Assembly: GCA_964536975.1 (NCBI GenBank)
Contig: CAZHYS010000013.1
Coordinates: 1-25,643, forward strand
DNA length: 25,643 nt
Direction: 5' to 3'
Origin: JAKQDP01 sp964536975
GTDB lineage: Bacteria; Patescibacteriota; Patescibacteriia; 2-01-FULL-39-33
Position 1 is the stretch's first letter, and every line of letters starts with the position of its first letter. Below the pieces are notes generated by a model. The model was not told where the DNA came from. It did not search any database and was given only the letters and a program-made list of their open reading frames with translations. Shown piece after piece: positions 13,989-21,586 of the stretch. The translations under genes and the position numbers were made by a program.

Positions 13989-16535
13989 TTAAAAATCCAA
14001 CTTGGAGTAAAAAAATTTCTTTGTCGTCTCGATAACCAGAAAATACGCCATCGCAATTCCTCCGACCGCCAGCACTGCCGGCCACGGCAAAATACCAAAA
14101 CCGAAATAACCGCCAGCCGGGGTATACAATAATGCGAACACCGCCACCGTCGCCGCTACCGCCGACCAGGCCAATATCTTTCCCGGCCGGCTTTGCCAAA
14201 ACCATTTCTTGGTCCGGATAACGAAAATAATCAGAATCTCCGTAAAGAAAGACTGCAAAAACCAGCCGGCCTGGAAAACCGACATGGTGGCGTGTAAAAT
14301 CACCAACAAAAAACCGAAGGTGATAAAATCAAATAACGAGCTGATCAAGCCGAAATAATTCATAAACCTTCTTATCTTCCTGATATCCCACTGCTTGGGC
14401 TTTTTGAGATAATCCGCATCCACCTCGTCGGTAGAAATCGCCAGCATCGGAAAATCACTGATAAAATTCAGAAGCAATACCTGAACCGGCAACATCGGAA
14501 TAAACGGCAGGATCAGCGCCGCGCCGGCGACCGAAAACATATTGCCATAATTGGAGCTGATGGTGCAAAAAATATATTTCAAAGTATTACCAAAGGTCCG
14601 GCGCCCTTCAATAATGCCGTCAAGCAAAACCGACAAGCTCTTCTTGAGCAGGATGACATCCGCCGCTTCCTTGGCAACATCAACCGCCGAGTCGACTGAC
14701 ACGCCGACATCCGCCGCCCGCAGGGCCGGCGCGTCGTTGGCGCCATCACCCAGAAATCCGACCTGATGGCCGCGTTCTTTGAGCGCTTTGACGATCCGCA
14801 ATTTGTGCTCGGGAGTCACCCGGGCAAAAATGTCATACTTCTCCACTATTGCCTTCAATTTTTCCTCGCTCATCTTATCCAGCCGGGCGCCAGAGATTAT
14901 TTTTGAAAATTTCAAACCCACTTCCCGGCTAAGCCATTGCGCCGACAGATCCGAGTCACCGGTCAAAAGCTTCATCTTTATTCCCAAGCCGTTTAAATGC
15001 TGAAGCAAATGCCGAGCCGTCTTCTTCGGCGGATCGGCAAAAACAAGCAACCCGCTCAGTGTCAGTCCTTTTTCATATCGAGGGCTGTAGTTTCCATAAT
15101 TGGGAACGGCCTTGAAGCCGACCAACAGCACCTTAAAGCCGTCTTCTTCGGCTTGGCTGATCTTCTCTTTTATTCGCGCCAAATGATTTCTAACCGGCAA
15201 AACTTTTCCGCCCCAGCTGACATAGCCGGCCAAATCCAGAATCTCGTCGGCCGCGCCTTTGACAATTAGCGTCTTTTGCCCTCCCTTCTCCACCACCACG
15301 CCTATTCGCCGGCGGGCAAAATCAAACGGCAAATCGTCAATAATTTTGTATTGCCTCGCATTGCGCCGCAATTCGCTTTTGGCGCAACGGCGCCAAATCG
15401 CCTCATCCAAAGGATTGGTGGTGCCGGTATTGATAAAGCCGGAATTGGCCAGCTGGGCATACTTCAAGACACTCTTATCGCTCTTGCCTTCAAAATCATA
15501 ATAATCCTTGAGAATGATCCGGCCCTCGGTGAGGGTCCCGGTCTTATCGGTGCATAACACATCAATATTGCCGAGGTTTTCAATCGCCATCAGCCGCTTG
15601 ACAATGACCTTTTTCTTAGACATTTTCCTGGCGCCGCGGGAAAGGTTGATGGTGATGATAATCGGCAATAATTCCGGCGAGATGCCCACGGCGATGGCCA
15701 GGGAAAATAATAGCGATTCCAGCCAATTGCCTTTGAAAACCGCCAAAAAAAGAAAAATCGCCAAAGAAAATAATAGGATTATCCTGAATAGAAAAAAACC
15801 GAATTCGGCAATACCGCGCTGAAATTGGGTGTCGGGAGTTTTTTCTTCCAACAGTTTTGCCGTTTTGCCAAGCTCCGTATCATTGCCGGTGCCGATGACT
15901 ATCCCCCGACCGAAACCGCCCGCCACCGCCGTTCCGGCGAAGGCTAGATTTCTCATTGCCGCCGGCAGATAATCACGCACTTGCTGAGGCGCCGAATCTT
16001 TCTCAGCCGGAAATGATTCGCCGGTCAAGATTGACTCATTAATCGTCAGATTTTTGGCAGCGATGATCCGCAAATCCGCCGGCACGATCCCGCCGACCTC
16101 CAGTAGCACAATATCACCGAGAACTAGCTCCCGTGAGTCAATTAATTTTATCTTCCCGGCTCTAAAGACGCTGGCCTTGGCCGAGACTTCGGCCTTAAGC
16201 CTTTCCATTGTCTTCTCCGAACGATACTCCTGGACGAACGCCATCGCCGAAGAAATTATGATCATGGCAAAAATAATAATCATGGAAATGATCTCGCCCA
16301 AAAAACCGGACACCGCGCTGGCGCCCAAAAGAATCAAAATCAGCGGATTTTTGAATTGGGCGATAAAAATCTCCGCCGCGCCCCTGACGCCGCGGGCTTT
16401 GATTTCATTCCTGCCGAATTTTTTCAAACGAAAAACCACCTCCTTGGCGGAGAGTCCTTTCGGCGACGATTTGAACCTGGCAATCACCTCCTCGCCGGCC
16501 ACGGCCCAAAATTCAAAAATCGGCTTCCTGTCCAT
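13989..16535 (-). CDS. mgtA: Magnesium-translocating P-type ATPase (P3B, MgtA/MgtB-like)
   Basis: The 848-aa ion pump shows the actuator motif TGES (171-174), the phosphorylation motif CTDKTGTLTE (Asp330), the hinge GDGANDAP (596-603), TGD at 525-527, and the membrane motif AVGISPELLPIII (282-294). The latter, together with RGARKMSKKKVIVKRL and IENLGNIDVLCTDK, is close to the MgtA pattern rather than Ca2+ or heavy-metal pumps. The N-terminal cation-ATPase domain includes GLSAKEVVFRLKKFGRNEI. Length is slightly below the ~900 aa of enterobacterial MgtA. It would import Mg2+ using ATP. It heads a long operon of sensory genes. No Mg2+ riboswitch could be recognised in the 80-nt upstream gap, although that gap was judged by eye only. 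Confidence 0.92.
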   Translation of the reverse strand: MDRKPIFEFWAVAGEEVIARFKSSPKGLSAKEVVFRLKKFGRNEIKARGVRGAAEIFIAQFKNPLILILLGASAVSGFLGEIISMIIIFAMIIISSAMAFVQEYRSEKTMERLKAEVSAKASVFRAGKIKLIDSRELVLGDIVLLEVGGIVPADLRIIAAKNLTINESILTGESFPAEKDSAPQQVRDYLPAAMRNLAFAGTAVAGGFGRGIVIGTGNDTELGKTAKLLEEKTPDTQFQRGIAEFGFFLFRIILLFSLAIFLFLAVFKGNWLESLLFSLAIAVGISPELLPIIITINLSRGARKMSKKKVIVKRLMAIENLGNIDVLCTDKTGTLTEGRIILKDYYDFEGKSDKSVLKYAQLANSGFINTGTTNPLDEAIWRRCAKSELRRNARQYKIIDDLPFDFARRRIGVVVEKGGQKTLIVKGAADEILDLAGYVSWGGKVLPVRNHLARIKEKISQAEEDGFKVLLVGFKAVPNYGNYSPRYEKGLTLSGLLVFADPPKKTARHLLQHLNGLGIKMKLLTGDSDLSAQWLSREVGLKFSKIISGARLDKMSEEKLKAIVEKYDIFARVTPEHKLRIVKALKERGHQVGFLGDGANDAPALRAADVGVSVDSAVDVAKEAADVILLKKSLSVLLDGIIEGRRTFGNTLKYIFCTISSNYGNMFSVAGAALILPFIPMLPVQVLLLNFISDFPMLAISTDEVDADYLKKPKQWDIRKIRRFMNYFGLISSLFDFITFGFLLVILHATMSVFQAGWFLQSFFTEILIIFVIRTKKWFWQSRPGKILAWSAVAATVAVFALLYTPAGGYFGFGILPWPAVLAVGGIAMAYFLVIETTKKFFYSKLDF

Positions 16536-16615
16536 AACGCCTGCGTATTTGTCACCTTCGCTAGTTTCAAATACTGAATATTTTGATTTTGATTAAAAAT
16601 ATCCTGTCAAAAAAC

Positions 16616-17497
16616 CTAGTCGCAAAACTCCGGCCGCAACAAATCATCGGAAAATTGATATTCCTGACGCATCAGATCGCAATCGATACTGCCATTGCCA
16701 TCATAAACCACCTGCCAATCCTCGCCTGACTTCACCGCCAAAAACATCCCGCCCTCTCCTTGGCCGGCCGGACCGAAAGAAACGCTGCCCGCCGCATGAG
16801 TATCGTCGCTTCTGATAATCGTCACGGTTACTTCACCAATCGCCTTTTGATATTTAGTAGCCAATATTTCTTTTATTTTCTGGGTGGCAATGATTCCATC
16901 AATATTGTTCTTATTGAAAAAACCGCAAGACAAAGCGACGTTCTCTCTTGATCCTTGCCTATTTTCTTCTATCCCCGTATGGCTAAATTTTAGCTGACAC
17001 GCCATATAGCCAGCATAATACCCGCGCAAACCTCCAGCCACACCGTCAGCAATATTGTACTTGTCCAAACCAAAAGTATCATTCAAATATTTTTCCACCT
17101 TGTCATAATCCGCCATCTTGACGCTGTCAGCCGAATACATCAATCCGGCAATAGTGGCATCAGCGATGGTGTCATCTCGACCGACAATCCAATTGAATTC
17201 CGTCTCCTCCGGCGCGCCCAGTTCTACGCCGGTGTTGTCTTTGATATCAGCGACAATTGCCGCGACCGCGTCGCCGCAAAATTCCTCAAAAACACGAAGG
17301 CACTTCTGCTTCTGTTCGCACCACATATAGCCGGCCGAAGCGACGCAGCCATGCTCGTCACTGTCGTTGCCGACCAGGCCAGTGGAATTATTGTCCGCCG
17401 GCGGTGTCGTTCTAATCTTGATAAAAATAAAAGACCCGACGATCGCCACCAGCAAAATCGCCATTACGACGGCGAGAATCTTTTGCTGCCTGTCCAT
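16616..17497 (-). CDS. Membrane-anchored exported protein with Cys-rich segment, unknown function
   Basis: The 293-aa protein has one N-terminal transmembrane or uncleaved signal helix (ILAVVMAILLVAIVGSFIFI, residues ~7-26). A Thr/Pro/Asn linker follows, and then a ~25-residue segment (~50-75) with four Cys in the pattern GCxxxxGYxWCxxxxKC...FC, which probably forms two disulfides. I have the impression of seeing this Cys motif in other CPR exported proteins but cannot name it. The rest (80-293) is a soluble alpha/beta domain with more Cys, ending DCDLMRQEYQFSDDLLRPEFCD. It ends with a segment like DWQVVYDGNGSIDC, typical of small exported lipoprotein-like folds. Function is not recognised. 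It precedes mgtA on the same strand by an 80-nt gap. Confidence 0.8.
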   Translation of the reverse strand: MDRQQKILAVVMAILLVAIVGSFIFIKIRTTPPADNNSTGLVGNDSDEHGCVASAGYMWCEQKQKCLRVFEEFCGDAVAAIVADIKDNTGVELGAPEETEFNWIVGRDDTIADATIAGLMYSADSVKMADYDKVEKYLNDTFGLDKYNIADGVAGGLRGYYAGYMACQLKFSHTGIEENRQGSRENVALSCGFFNKNNIDGIIATQKIKEILATKYQKAIGEVTVTIIRSDDTHAAGSVSFGPAGQGEGGMFLAVKSGEDWQVVYDGNGSIDCDLMRQEYQFSDDLLRPEFCD

Positions 17498-17553
17498 AGG
17501 ATCAAAATAATTATTAAAATTTTACTTTGCCATCTCTGTTCTAATCATACAAA

Positions 17554-17862
17554 CTACAATTTCTTCAAAACCTCCGCGAACTCCTCATCGGTGGCTATCG
17601 CGCCCTTTAGAATCTCACAATCCTTGCCCTGCCAGTACGGTTGTTGACTCATGTTCTTTCTGGTGACCTTTTCCGCCATTTCCCGATCATCCCCGATCTG
17701 ACCCATAAAATATTTTACCCCGCCTTCAAAAATCTCCTCACAAGTCTTAACACTGCCGTCGGGATTGACGCAATAAAGGCAAAAAACAGAATTTTCATCG
17801 CCACCGGCGAAATCATCCTTTTTTTCCAAAGGCATTCCGCAAGCCTCGCAAAATTTTGGCAT
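17554..17862 (-). CDS. Putative zinc-ribbon protein (Zn_ribbon_2 type)
   Basis: The 102-aa product begins FCEACGMPLEKKDDF and continues SVFCLYCVNPDGS, giving two CxxC pairs (residues 5/8 and ~28/31) that should bind one zinc. The spacing and the CGMPL motif fit the family annotated as putative zinc ribbon domain, often found in short stand-alone proteins. A helical tail (60-102) includes NMSQQPYWQGKDCEIL. The family's biochemical role is not established. It is the most upstream gene of the minus-strand series and is separated by 56 nt from the exported-protein gene, so co-transcription is possible. Confidence 0.85.
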   Translation of the reverse strand: MPKFCEACGMPLEKKDDFAGGDENSVFCLYCVNPDGSVKTCEEIFEGGVKYFMGQIGDDREMAEKVTRKNMSQQPYWQGKDCEILKGAIATDEEFAEVLKKL

Positions 17863-18175
17863 ATTTTTTGGGTTGATTAATTATCTGCTTTTATTTTGAC
17901 ACCTTTAATCATGTTTGTAAAGAAAAACTGCCCCGCGCAATATATCAAAAAATCTCCGGAGATGTGTATGGAGATATCTCCGGAGATTTTTATATTGGCT
18001 CCGCGAACTGGATATTTATCCTTCACCGCCAAAGCGGTGAATGTCGCCTTCCGGTCAAGTCGGCTTCCACCGACTTGCCTCCAAGCCCGCCCTCGCGGTC
18101 TTCGGCGGCAAATTCCGCCTCAGACATCGCTCCGGGCTTCGAATCCAGACGCGACACAAACTATTGTGTCGCTTT
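17863..18175. other. Gene-free structured region: series of stem-loops
   Basis: No credible gene lies here. At least five stem-loops are strung together: arms 17948-17963/17976-17991 (16 bp, each arm itself containing the palindrome ATCTCCGGAGAT); 18022-18029/18034-18041 (8 bp); 18056-18063/18070-18077 (8 bp); 18083-18089/18133-18139 (7 bp), enclosing 18104-18108/18115-18119; and 18151-18159/18164-18172 (9 bp). The left-most stem has A and T tracts and could be a bidirectional terminator or an operator upstream of the zinc-ribbon gene. The rest may be a structured RNA or a repeat family; I cannot tell which. Confidence 0.55.
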
Positions 18176-18183
18176 CGCTGGAG

Positions 18184-18222
18184 TAATTTTAAAAGAGCCC
18201 TATTAGGGCCCTTTTAAAATTA
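18184..18222. terminator. Terminal palindrome of left inverted repeat (terminator-like)
   Basis: Arms of 19 nt (18184-18202 and 18204-18222) pair with one mismatch. The core AAAAGAGCCC/GGGCCCTTTT followed by A/T tracts would act as a factor-independent terminator in both directions. The same palindrome, perfect and longer, closes the island at 25591-25639. Confidence 0.7.
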
Positions 18223-18282
18223 TGCTCTCCTTATTAAACGAAATACGAATTTTTTTCCAAAAAAATCCAAATGCTGATTTTT

Positions 18283-18355
18283 AGGCCAGGGCGGAAAAGC
18301 GGGCAAAAAGGAAGGGGGTTGGGGGGAAGGAATTTTTGCCCGCCCGCCCTGGCCT
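18283..18355 (+). repeat. Bulged stem-loop with G-rich loop (left copy)
   Basis: A 12-bp outer stem (18283-18294 with 18344-18355), a 4-nt AAAA bulge (18295-18298) and an 11-bp inner stem (18299-18309 with 18333-18343) enclose a 23-nt loop. The loop carries G runs of 2, 5, 6 and 2, a possible G-quadruplex. Every stem position is a Watson-Crick pair. Confidence 0.85.
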
Positions 18356-18440
18356 GCCGCCGCCAAATTCTTGCCTTGCCAAAACATTAGTGAAGGTGGG
18401 CCGCGACGCGACTTGTTGCGTTGCACCGCCTGGAAATTTT

Positions 18441-18466
18441 TTGTTACGTAGCATGCTACGTAACAA
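18441..18466. repeat. 26-bp perfect palindrome downstream of the HEPN gene
   Basis: A perfect palindrome centred on GTAGCATGCTAC lies 17 nt beyond the HEPN stop codon. A 22-bp stretch of it (18442-18463 region, TTGTTACGTAGC and onward) recurs identically at 19607-19628, on the other side of the AbrB-HEPN pair. It lacks a U tract in the direction of transcription, so it is not a normal terminator. Confidence 0.8.
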
Positions 18467-18482
18467 GAATTATTAATATAAA

Positions 18483-19427
18483 TTATCTCTGAATACAATG
18501 TTGAATAAATATCATGACTAAATTTAAAACTAATCGAGCACTTTTTTCATTTGCATACTCCTGTTTTGGATGGGCAATTCCAGCAATCCCCCTTTCTCTC
18601 ATTAAAATTGCATCAATATTTTTAAAAATTTCTTTTGTAAATTTATCATTGGGTATTAGATTGCTATCCTGAGCTCTCTTTATTAAAGAGCTAATTCCCT
18701 CACTACTTCCAATTTTATTGTCAATTAGTATTTGCAAAAAAGCTTGTATTGCCGAAACTCCATTTGTTACACAATTACTATAACCTTGGGGTGTATTTTT
18801 TCTATATTCTATAAATGCATCCGACAAAATATCGTTAACTTCTTTCCATTTTTTTTCATTCAAGTAGGTTAGGGTTGGTTCATAAATATCTTCAATAATC
18901 TTATGCTCTTGTCTATCGATAAATCCAACCGAACTTAAATAATATTTAATATTAAATTGCAAAAAAATGTCATTGATACGATCTTTGAATTTATTAAAAT
19001 AATCTAAATTTTTGTCATTGATAAATTTTAAAAATATTGATAATAATTCAAATACAACATCTCTATCTTGATTTATAAAAATATTATAAAAATCAGAACA
19101 AGCGGCATTATGATTGCAATGTTTTAAATACAAATTAGCAAATGTCTTAGCCTTATATTGTTCATTGAGGGTAATAATACTTAATAATACCGAATTACGT
19201 TTCAATTCTCTTTCATCTGGTTCACCATAAAATTCATAATATTGTCGGCTTCGTCTTCCCATCATATCGTACTCAGTTTGAATATCTGGATTAAAAAAAT
19301 AACTATCTAAATATAGCCAAATATTTCTCTTTTCATTCTCATTAATATCATTCCAATCCCTTATATCAAAATTAGCCCGCAATATATCTTTTGCTTCTTT
19401 TCGGGTATCACTCCATAACTTAAACAT
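18483..19427 (-). CDS. Abi_C/HEPN-like abortive-infection protein (predicted RNase)
   Basis: The C-terminal ~100 residues of this 314-aa protein fit the abortive infection C-terminus (Abi_C)/HEPN pattern. There is a helix TNGVSAIQAFLQILID (221-236), then SSLIKRA, a helix EIFKNIDAILMRE, and RGIAGIAH (Arg279 to His286, an RX6H motif), followed by SARLVLNLVMIFIQ. HEPN proteins use the Arg-His pair to cut RNA, often tRNA or mRNA, when released from control. The first ~210 residues are helical and not recognised. It is very AT-rich. It starts 9 nt after the AbrB-like gene, so the two form a likely toxin-antitoxin or effector-regulator pair at the distal end of the restriction-modification operon. 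The identification rests on motif reading only. Confidence 0.72.
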   Translation of the reverse strand: MFKLWSDTRKEAKDILRANFDIRDWNDINENEKRNIWLYLDSYFFNPDIQTEYDMMGRRSRQYYEFYGEPDERELKRNSVLLSIITLNEQYKAKTFANLYLKHCNHNAACSDFYNIFINQDRDVVFELLSIFLKFINDKNLDYFNKFKDRINDIFLQFNIKYYLSSVGFIDRQEHKIIEDIYEPTLTYLNEKKWKEVNDILSDAFIEYRKNTPQGYSNCVTNGVSAIQAFLQILIDNKIGSSEGISSLIKRAQDSNLIPNDKFTKEIFKNIDAILMRERGIAGIAHPKQEYANEKSARLVLNLVMIFIQHCIQR

Positions 19428-19436
19428 AAATTTATC

Positions 19437-19598
19437 TTACTTCCAATCCTTAATTATAATACTATTCCCTTTTATAGTAATAACCAACTTTTGTTTTTCT
19501 CGAATTTTTAGTTGATCAACAATGTCCGCAGGAATATTTATCGACAAACTGCGTTTGCCGACACGAGTGACTTTGCGAACGTATTTTTCGTTTTTCAT
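19437..19598 (-). CDS. AbrB/MazE-like DNA-binding protein (candidate antitoxin)
   Basis: This 53-aa ORF reads MKNEKYVRKVTRVGKRSLSI, then NIPADIVDQLKI and LVITIKGNSIIIKDW. This is the swapped-hairpin beta-barrel pattern of AbrB/SpoVT/MazE proteins (V..VG.RSLSI.IP..IV..L.I......V.I....I.I). Such proteins dimerise, bind palindromic operators and often act as antitoxins. It has no Shine-Dalgarno. The palindrome TACGTAGCATGCTACGTA lies 12 nt upstream of its ATG and is a natural autoregulatory operator. Its stop is 9 nt from the HEPN-like gene it precedes. AbrB antitoxins usually accompany MazF or PIN toxins, so pairing with a HEPN/Abi_C protein is less usual. Confidence 0.8.
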   Translation of the reverse strand: MKNEKYVRKVTRVGKRSLSINIPADIVDQLKIREKQKLVITIKGNSIIIKDWK

Positions 19599-19606
19599 AT
19601 TATTTG

Positions 19607-19628
19607 TTGTTACGTAGCATGCTACGTA
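19607..19628. promoter_or_regulatory. Palindrome upstream of the AbrB-like gene (candidate operator)
   Basis: The 18-bp perfect palindrome TACGTAGCATGCTACGTA (19611-19628), with 4 further bases identical to the copy at 18441-18466, lies between the ATPase stop (19650) and the AbrB ATG (19598). As an AbrB-type protein is encoded immediately downstream, it is the best operator candidate in the island. Confidence 0.65.
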
Positions 19629-19649
19629 TTTAAATCATTGTAGTTACTA

Positions 19650-21176
19650 TTAATCATCCGCGGATAAAATTTCTTGGCTTACATCCTTGGGGGCCGAAGT
19701 CCAAATTATTCTAAAATCATCTTCTGTTAAAATTGGCATTGATCGTATTTTTTCCTTGGCGTCTAATGATGCCAAATCAATTTCATTCATTTTACCATAC
19801 AATTTTCGCAAATTTGCATAACATCCAATATCAATCATAAAAGCATTATATGTACCACTTTGTGATTTGTGAGTAAAAGATGATCCGACACTGTGAATAA
19901 TTCTATAATCGAGTAATCTATAAATTAATTTTTTTATATCCTCCTGCTCCTGCATTAAGCGTTCAGGAATTAAAAAAATATTATTCTTTTTATCAATACA
20001 AAATTTTCTGATTGTAAATATCCCTTTTAATAATGTTTCCTGATCTTCCAACCGGGAATCACTTTTCAATTCCTGAATACGCCTATCAAGATTAGAAAGA
20101 CTCAAAGCTCTGACTTCATCCTTACCTATTCGGCCGTCGTCATTAATATTATCACTAGCAGAAATAAATAATGATAAACAATCGCGCGGGACACCTCCTC
20201 CAGCCAGTATTAACCGACGAAAACCGTCTCCCTTGAAAAGGCCATCGATATAACTAGGACTTTCTTCTACGAGTTCTCCATATTTATAAAAAATATCCTT
20301 AATTTGATTTTCGGTTTTTCTAAAATCTTGGAAAGTAAAATCTATAACTATAGGTTGATAATCATGCCTTTCCTGTACGCCGATCGGCTGTCCGGAGTGT
20401 CCAATATACAATATGCTTGCAAATCTTAAAGTAGCAACTTTAAAATAAAGTGGCAAATCCTTACACAAACGATGTATGTAGTCAATTACATAGGGCTGCA
20501 CTTCAAGACGCAAATGGTAGAAATCATCAAGCTGAATAAATACATTTTCAACTTTAGCAACTAATTTAAAATAATTATTTAAATTATTTTTAATTTTGGG
20601 CAATAAACGATTTAAATCATCAATCTTACTGGCACATCGACTGAATGTTCGCTCAATTTCTTTTTTAATTGCTTCGTTCGACGCCACGCCAACTCCGGCA
20701 ATATCACTCGATATTCCTACATTGATTGAATCTTGCTGGGTGGTAGCTGTTTTTTCTTTTATTTCCTCACTTTGCTCATCTGCCTTGTTTCGCAAAATTT
20801 GCAATTCATTTCGTATTTCTTGAATCAGTTTTTTGGCTTTACTCTTTTTGCCTACAAAAAGAGTAAAGCCAATAGATTCCTCTAGCCGTTTGAATATAAC
20901 ATCCAGAATCTCTATTAGAACATTTGGAAATGAATGATTCTTATAATCTTCACAATTAATATATACCACCATCATTCCATCCATGTCTTTAACGCGATTT
21001 GCGGATTCTTGTAATAATAAACTTTTACCGCAACCACGCCTTCCAAATATGACATGGTTCTGCCTGGTCATTGAATCGGCCAAAGAGTTAGAAGAATCAA
21101 CATAACCCACTAATTTAGGGCCATTCATTTGCACTCTCAAACTCTCGGTAATAATTTCTCGAAGCTTTTTATTCAT
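19650..21176 (-). CDS. P-loop ATPase of the defence island (AAA/ORC-like)
   Basis: In this 508-aa protein the Walker A motif is GRRGCGKS (45-52) and the Walker B is NVFIQLDDF (211-219), followed by a sensor-like FKVATLR (246-252). A charged coiled coil (~113-145) is inserted between them, and the C-terminal third (~390-470) looks like a winged helix (FLIPERLMQEQEDIKKLIYRLLDYRIIHSVG). This resembles AAA_16/ORC-type regulatory ATPases rather than helicases. Its ATG overlaps the stop of vsr by 4 nt (ATGA), so the two are translated together. It is far more AT-rich than vsr and the genes before it. A role as a partner of the nuclease or as a sensor in defence is inferred; I know no named system with exactly this pair. 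Confidence 0.8.
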   Translation of the reverse strand: MNKKLREIITESLRVQMNGPKLVGYVDSSNSLADSMTRQNHVIFGRRGCGKSLLLQESANRVKDMDGMMVVYINCEDYKNHSFPNVLIEILDVIFKRLEESIGFTLFVGKKSKAKKLIQEIRNELQILRNKADEQSEEIKEKTATTQQDSINVGISSDIAGVGVASNEAIKKEIERTFSRCASKIDDLNRLLPKIKNNLNNYFKLVAKVENVFIQLDDFYHLRLEVQPYVIDYIHRLCKDLPLYFKVATLRFASILYIGHSGQPIGVQERHDYQPIVIDFTFQDFRKTENQIKDIFYKYGELVEESPSYIDGLFKGDGFRRLILAGGGVPRDCLSLFISASDNINDDGRIGKDEVRALSLSNLDRRIQELKSDSRLEDQETLLKGIFTIRKFCIDKKNNIFLIPERLMQEQEDIKKLIYRLLDYRIIHSVGSSFTHKSQSGTYNAFMIDIGCYANLRKLYGKMNEIDLASLDAKEKIRSMPILTEDDFRIIWTSAPKDVSQEILSADD

Positions 21177-21586
21177 ATTTCTTGCATTAGAAAACTTATA
21201 ATCTTATCTATTGTCTTGGTCTTTTGTTTGATTATATGATGCTCCCACACCCTCAGCACTTTCCAGCCCATCCTCCTCAGCTTCCGTCTATTTTTGATAT
21301 CGCGAGCAATATTTGCTTCAATTTTAGCGCGCCAATAGACCTTTGGCAAGCGCTTCTTCCGCCTGGAATAGTCGTATCCGTGCCAAAAATCGCCATCAAT
21401 GAAGACGGCGATTTTCTTGCGCGGCAATGCTATATCCGGGCTGCCTGGAGCTTTCCTATAGTGTTTCTGGAAATAAACCCCCCTCTTTCTCAGCTCTCTG
21501 AATACGAGAACCTCGACTTTCGTGTTCTTGCCCCTGATTTTAGACATTATCTCGCTCCTTTTGGCCTTTGTAAATATGTCTGCCAT
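21173..21586 (-). CDS. vsr: Very short patch repair (Vsr) mismatch endonuclease
   Basis: The 137-aa product (family ~130-160 aa) shows MSKIRGKNTKVEVLV, the catalytic core GSPDIALPRKKIAVFIDGDF with Asp51, FWHGYD with His69, WRAKIEANIARD, and GWKVLRVWEHHI. Vsr nicks 5' of the T in T:G mismatches that arise when 5-methylcytosine deaminates. It is therefore the standard companion of C5-methyltransferases, here encoded 19 nt upstream. Some C-terminal Zn ligands of E. coli Vsr are not obvious: the HGCFWHGH motif is HGDFWHGY-like here (DGDFWHGYD), so zinc binding may be altered. The overlap with the ATPase gene suggests that Vsr may also serve the defence unit. Confidence 0.93.
   Translation of the reverse strand: MADIFTKAKRSEIMSKIRGKNTKVEVLVFRELRKRGVYFQKHYRKAPGSPDIALPRKKIAVFIDGDFWHGYDYSRRKKRLPKVYWRAKIEANIARDIKNRRKLRRMGWKVLRVWEHHIIKQKTKTIDKIISFLMQEI

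Larger units (their letters stand above)
18176..18355 (+). repeat. Left long inverted repeat of the defence island
   Basis: Read left to right this segment matches the reverse complement of the right end of the window (25643 down to 25458). It has the same order of parts: CGC(T)GGAG, a palindrome built on AAAAGAGCCCTA, a 65-bp linker (18223-18287, about 51 of 65 identical without gaps), and a bulged stem-loop with G-rich loop. There is no protein-coding signal; a 92-codon frame crossing it is an artefact. Confidence 0.85.

Noticed and set aside
16536..16615. Mg2+ riboswitch (M-box or mgtA leader) before the P-ATPase
   Set aside because: The 80-nt gap is too short for an M-box and shows no recognisable conserved helices by eye. 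A TTGACA at 16610-16605 has no matching -10 at normal spacing.
17896..18206. Open frames of 80-96 codons on the plus strand in the structured region
   Set aside because: They run through a series of stem-loops, have no ribosome-binding site, and read as low-complexity Pro/Arg/Ser peptides with no family resemblance.
18184..18222. Attachment-site core for an integrase
   Set aside because: There is no tRNA gene and no integrase gene in the window, and the palindrome with A/T tracts is explained as well by a bidirectional terminator.
18220..18498. 92-codon minus-strand frame across the left inverted repeat
   Set aside because: It is created by the GC-rich stem-loop and G/C runs; the matching right-hand copy does not preserve the frame.
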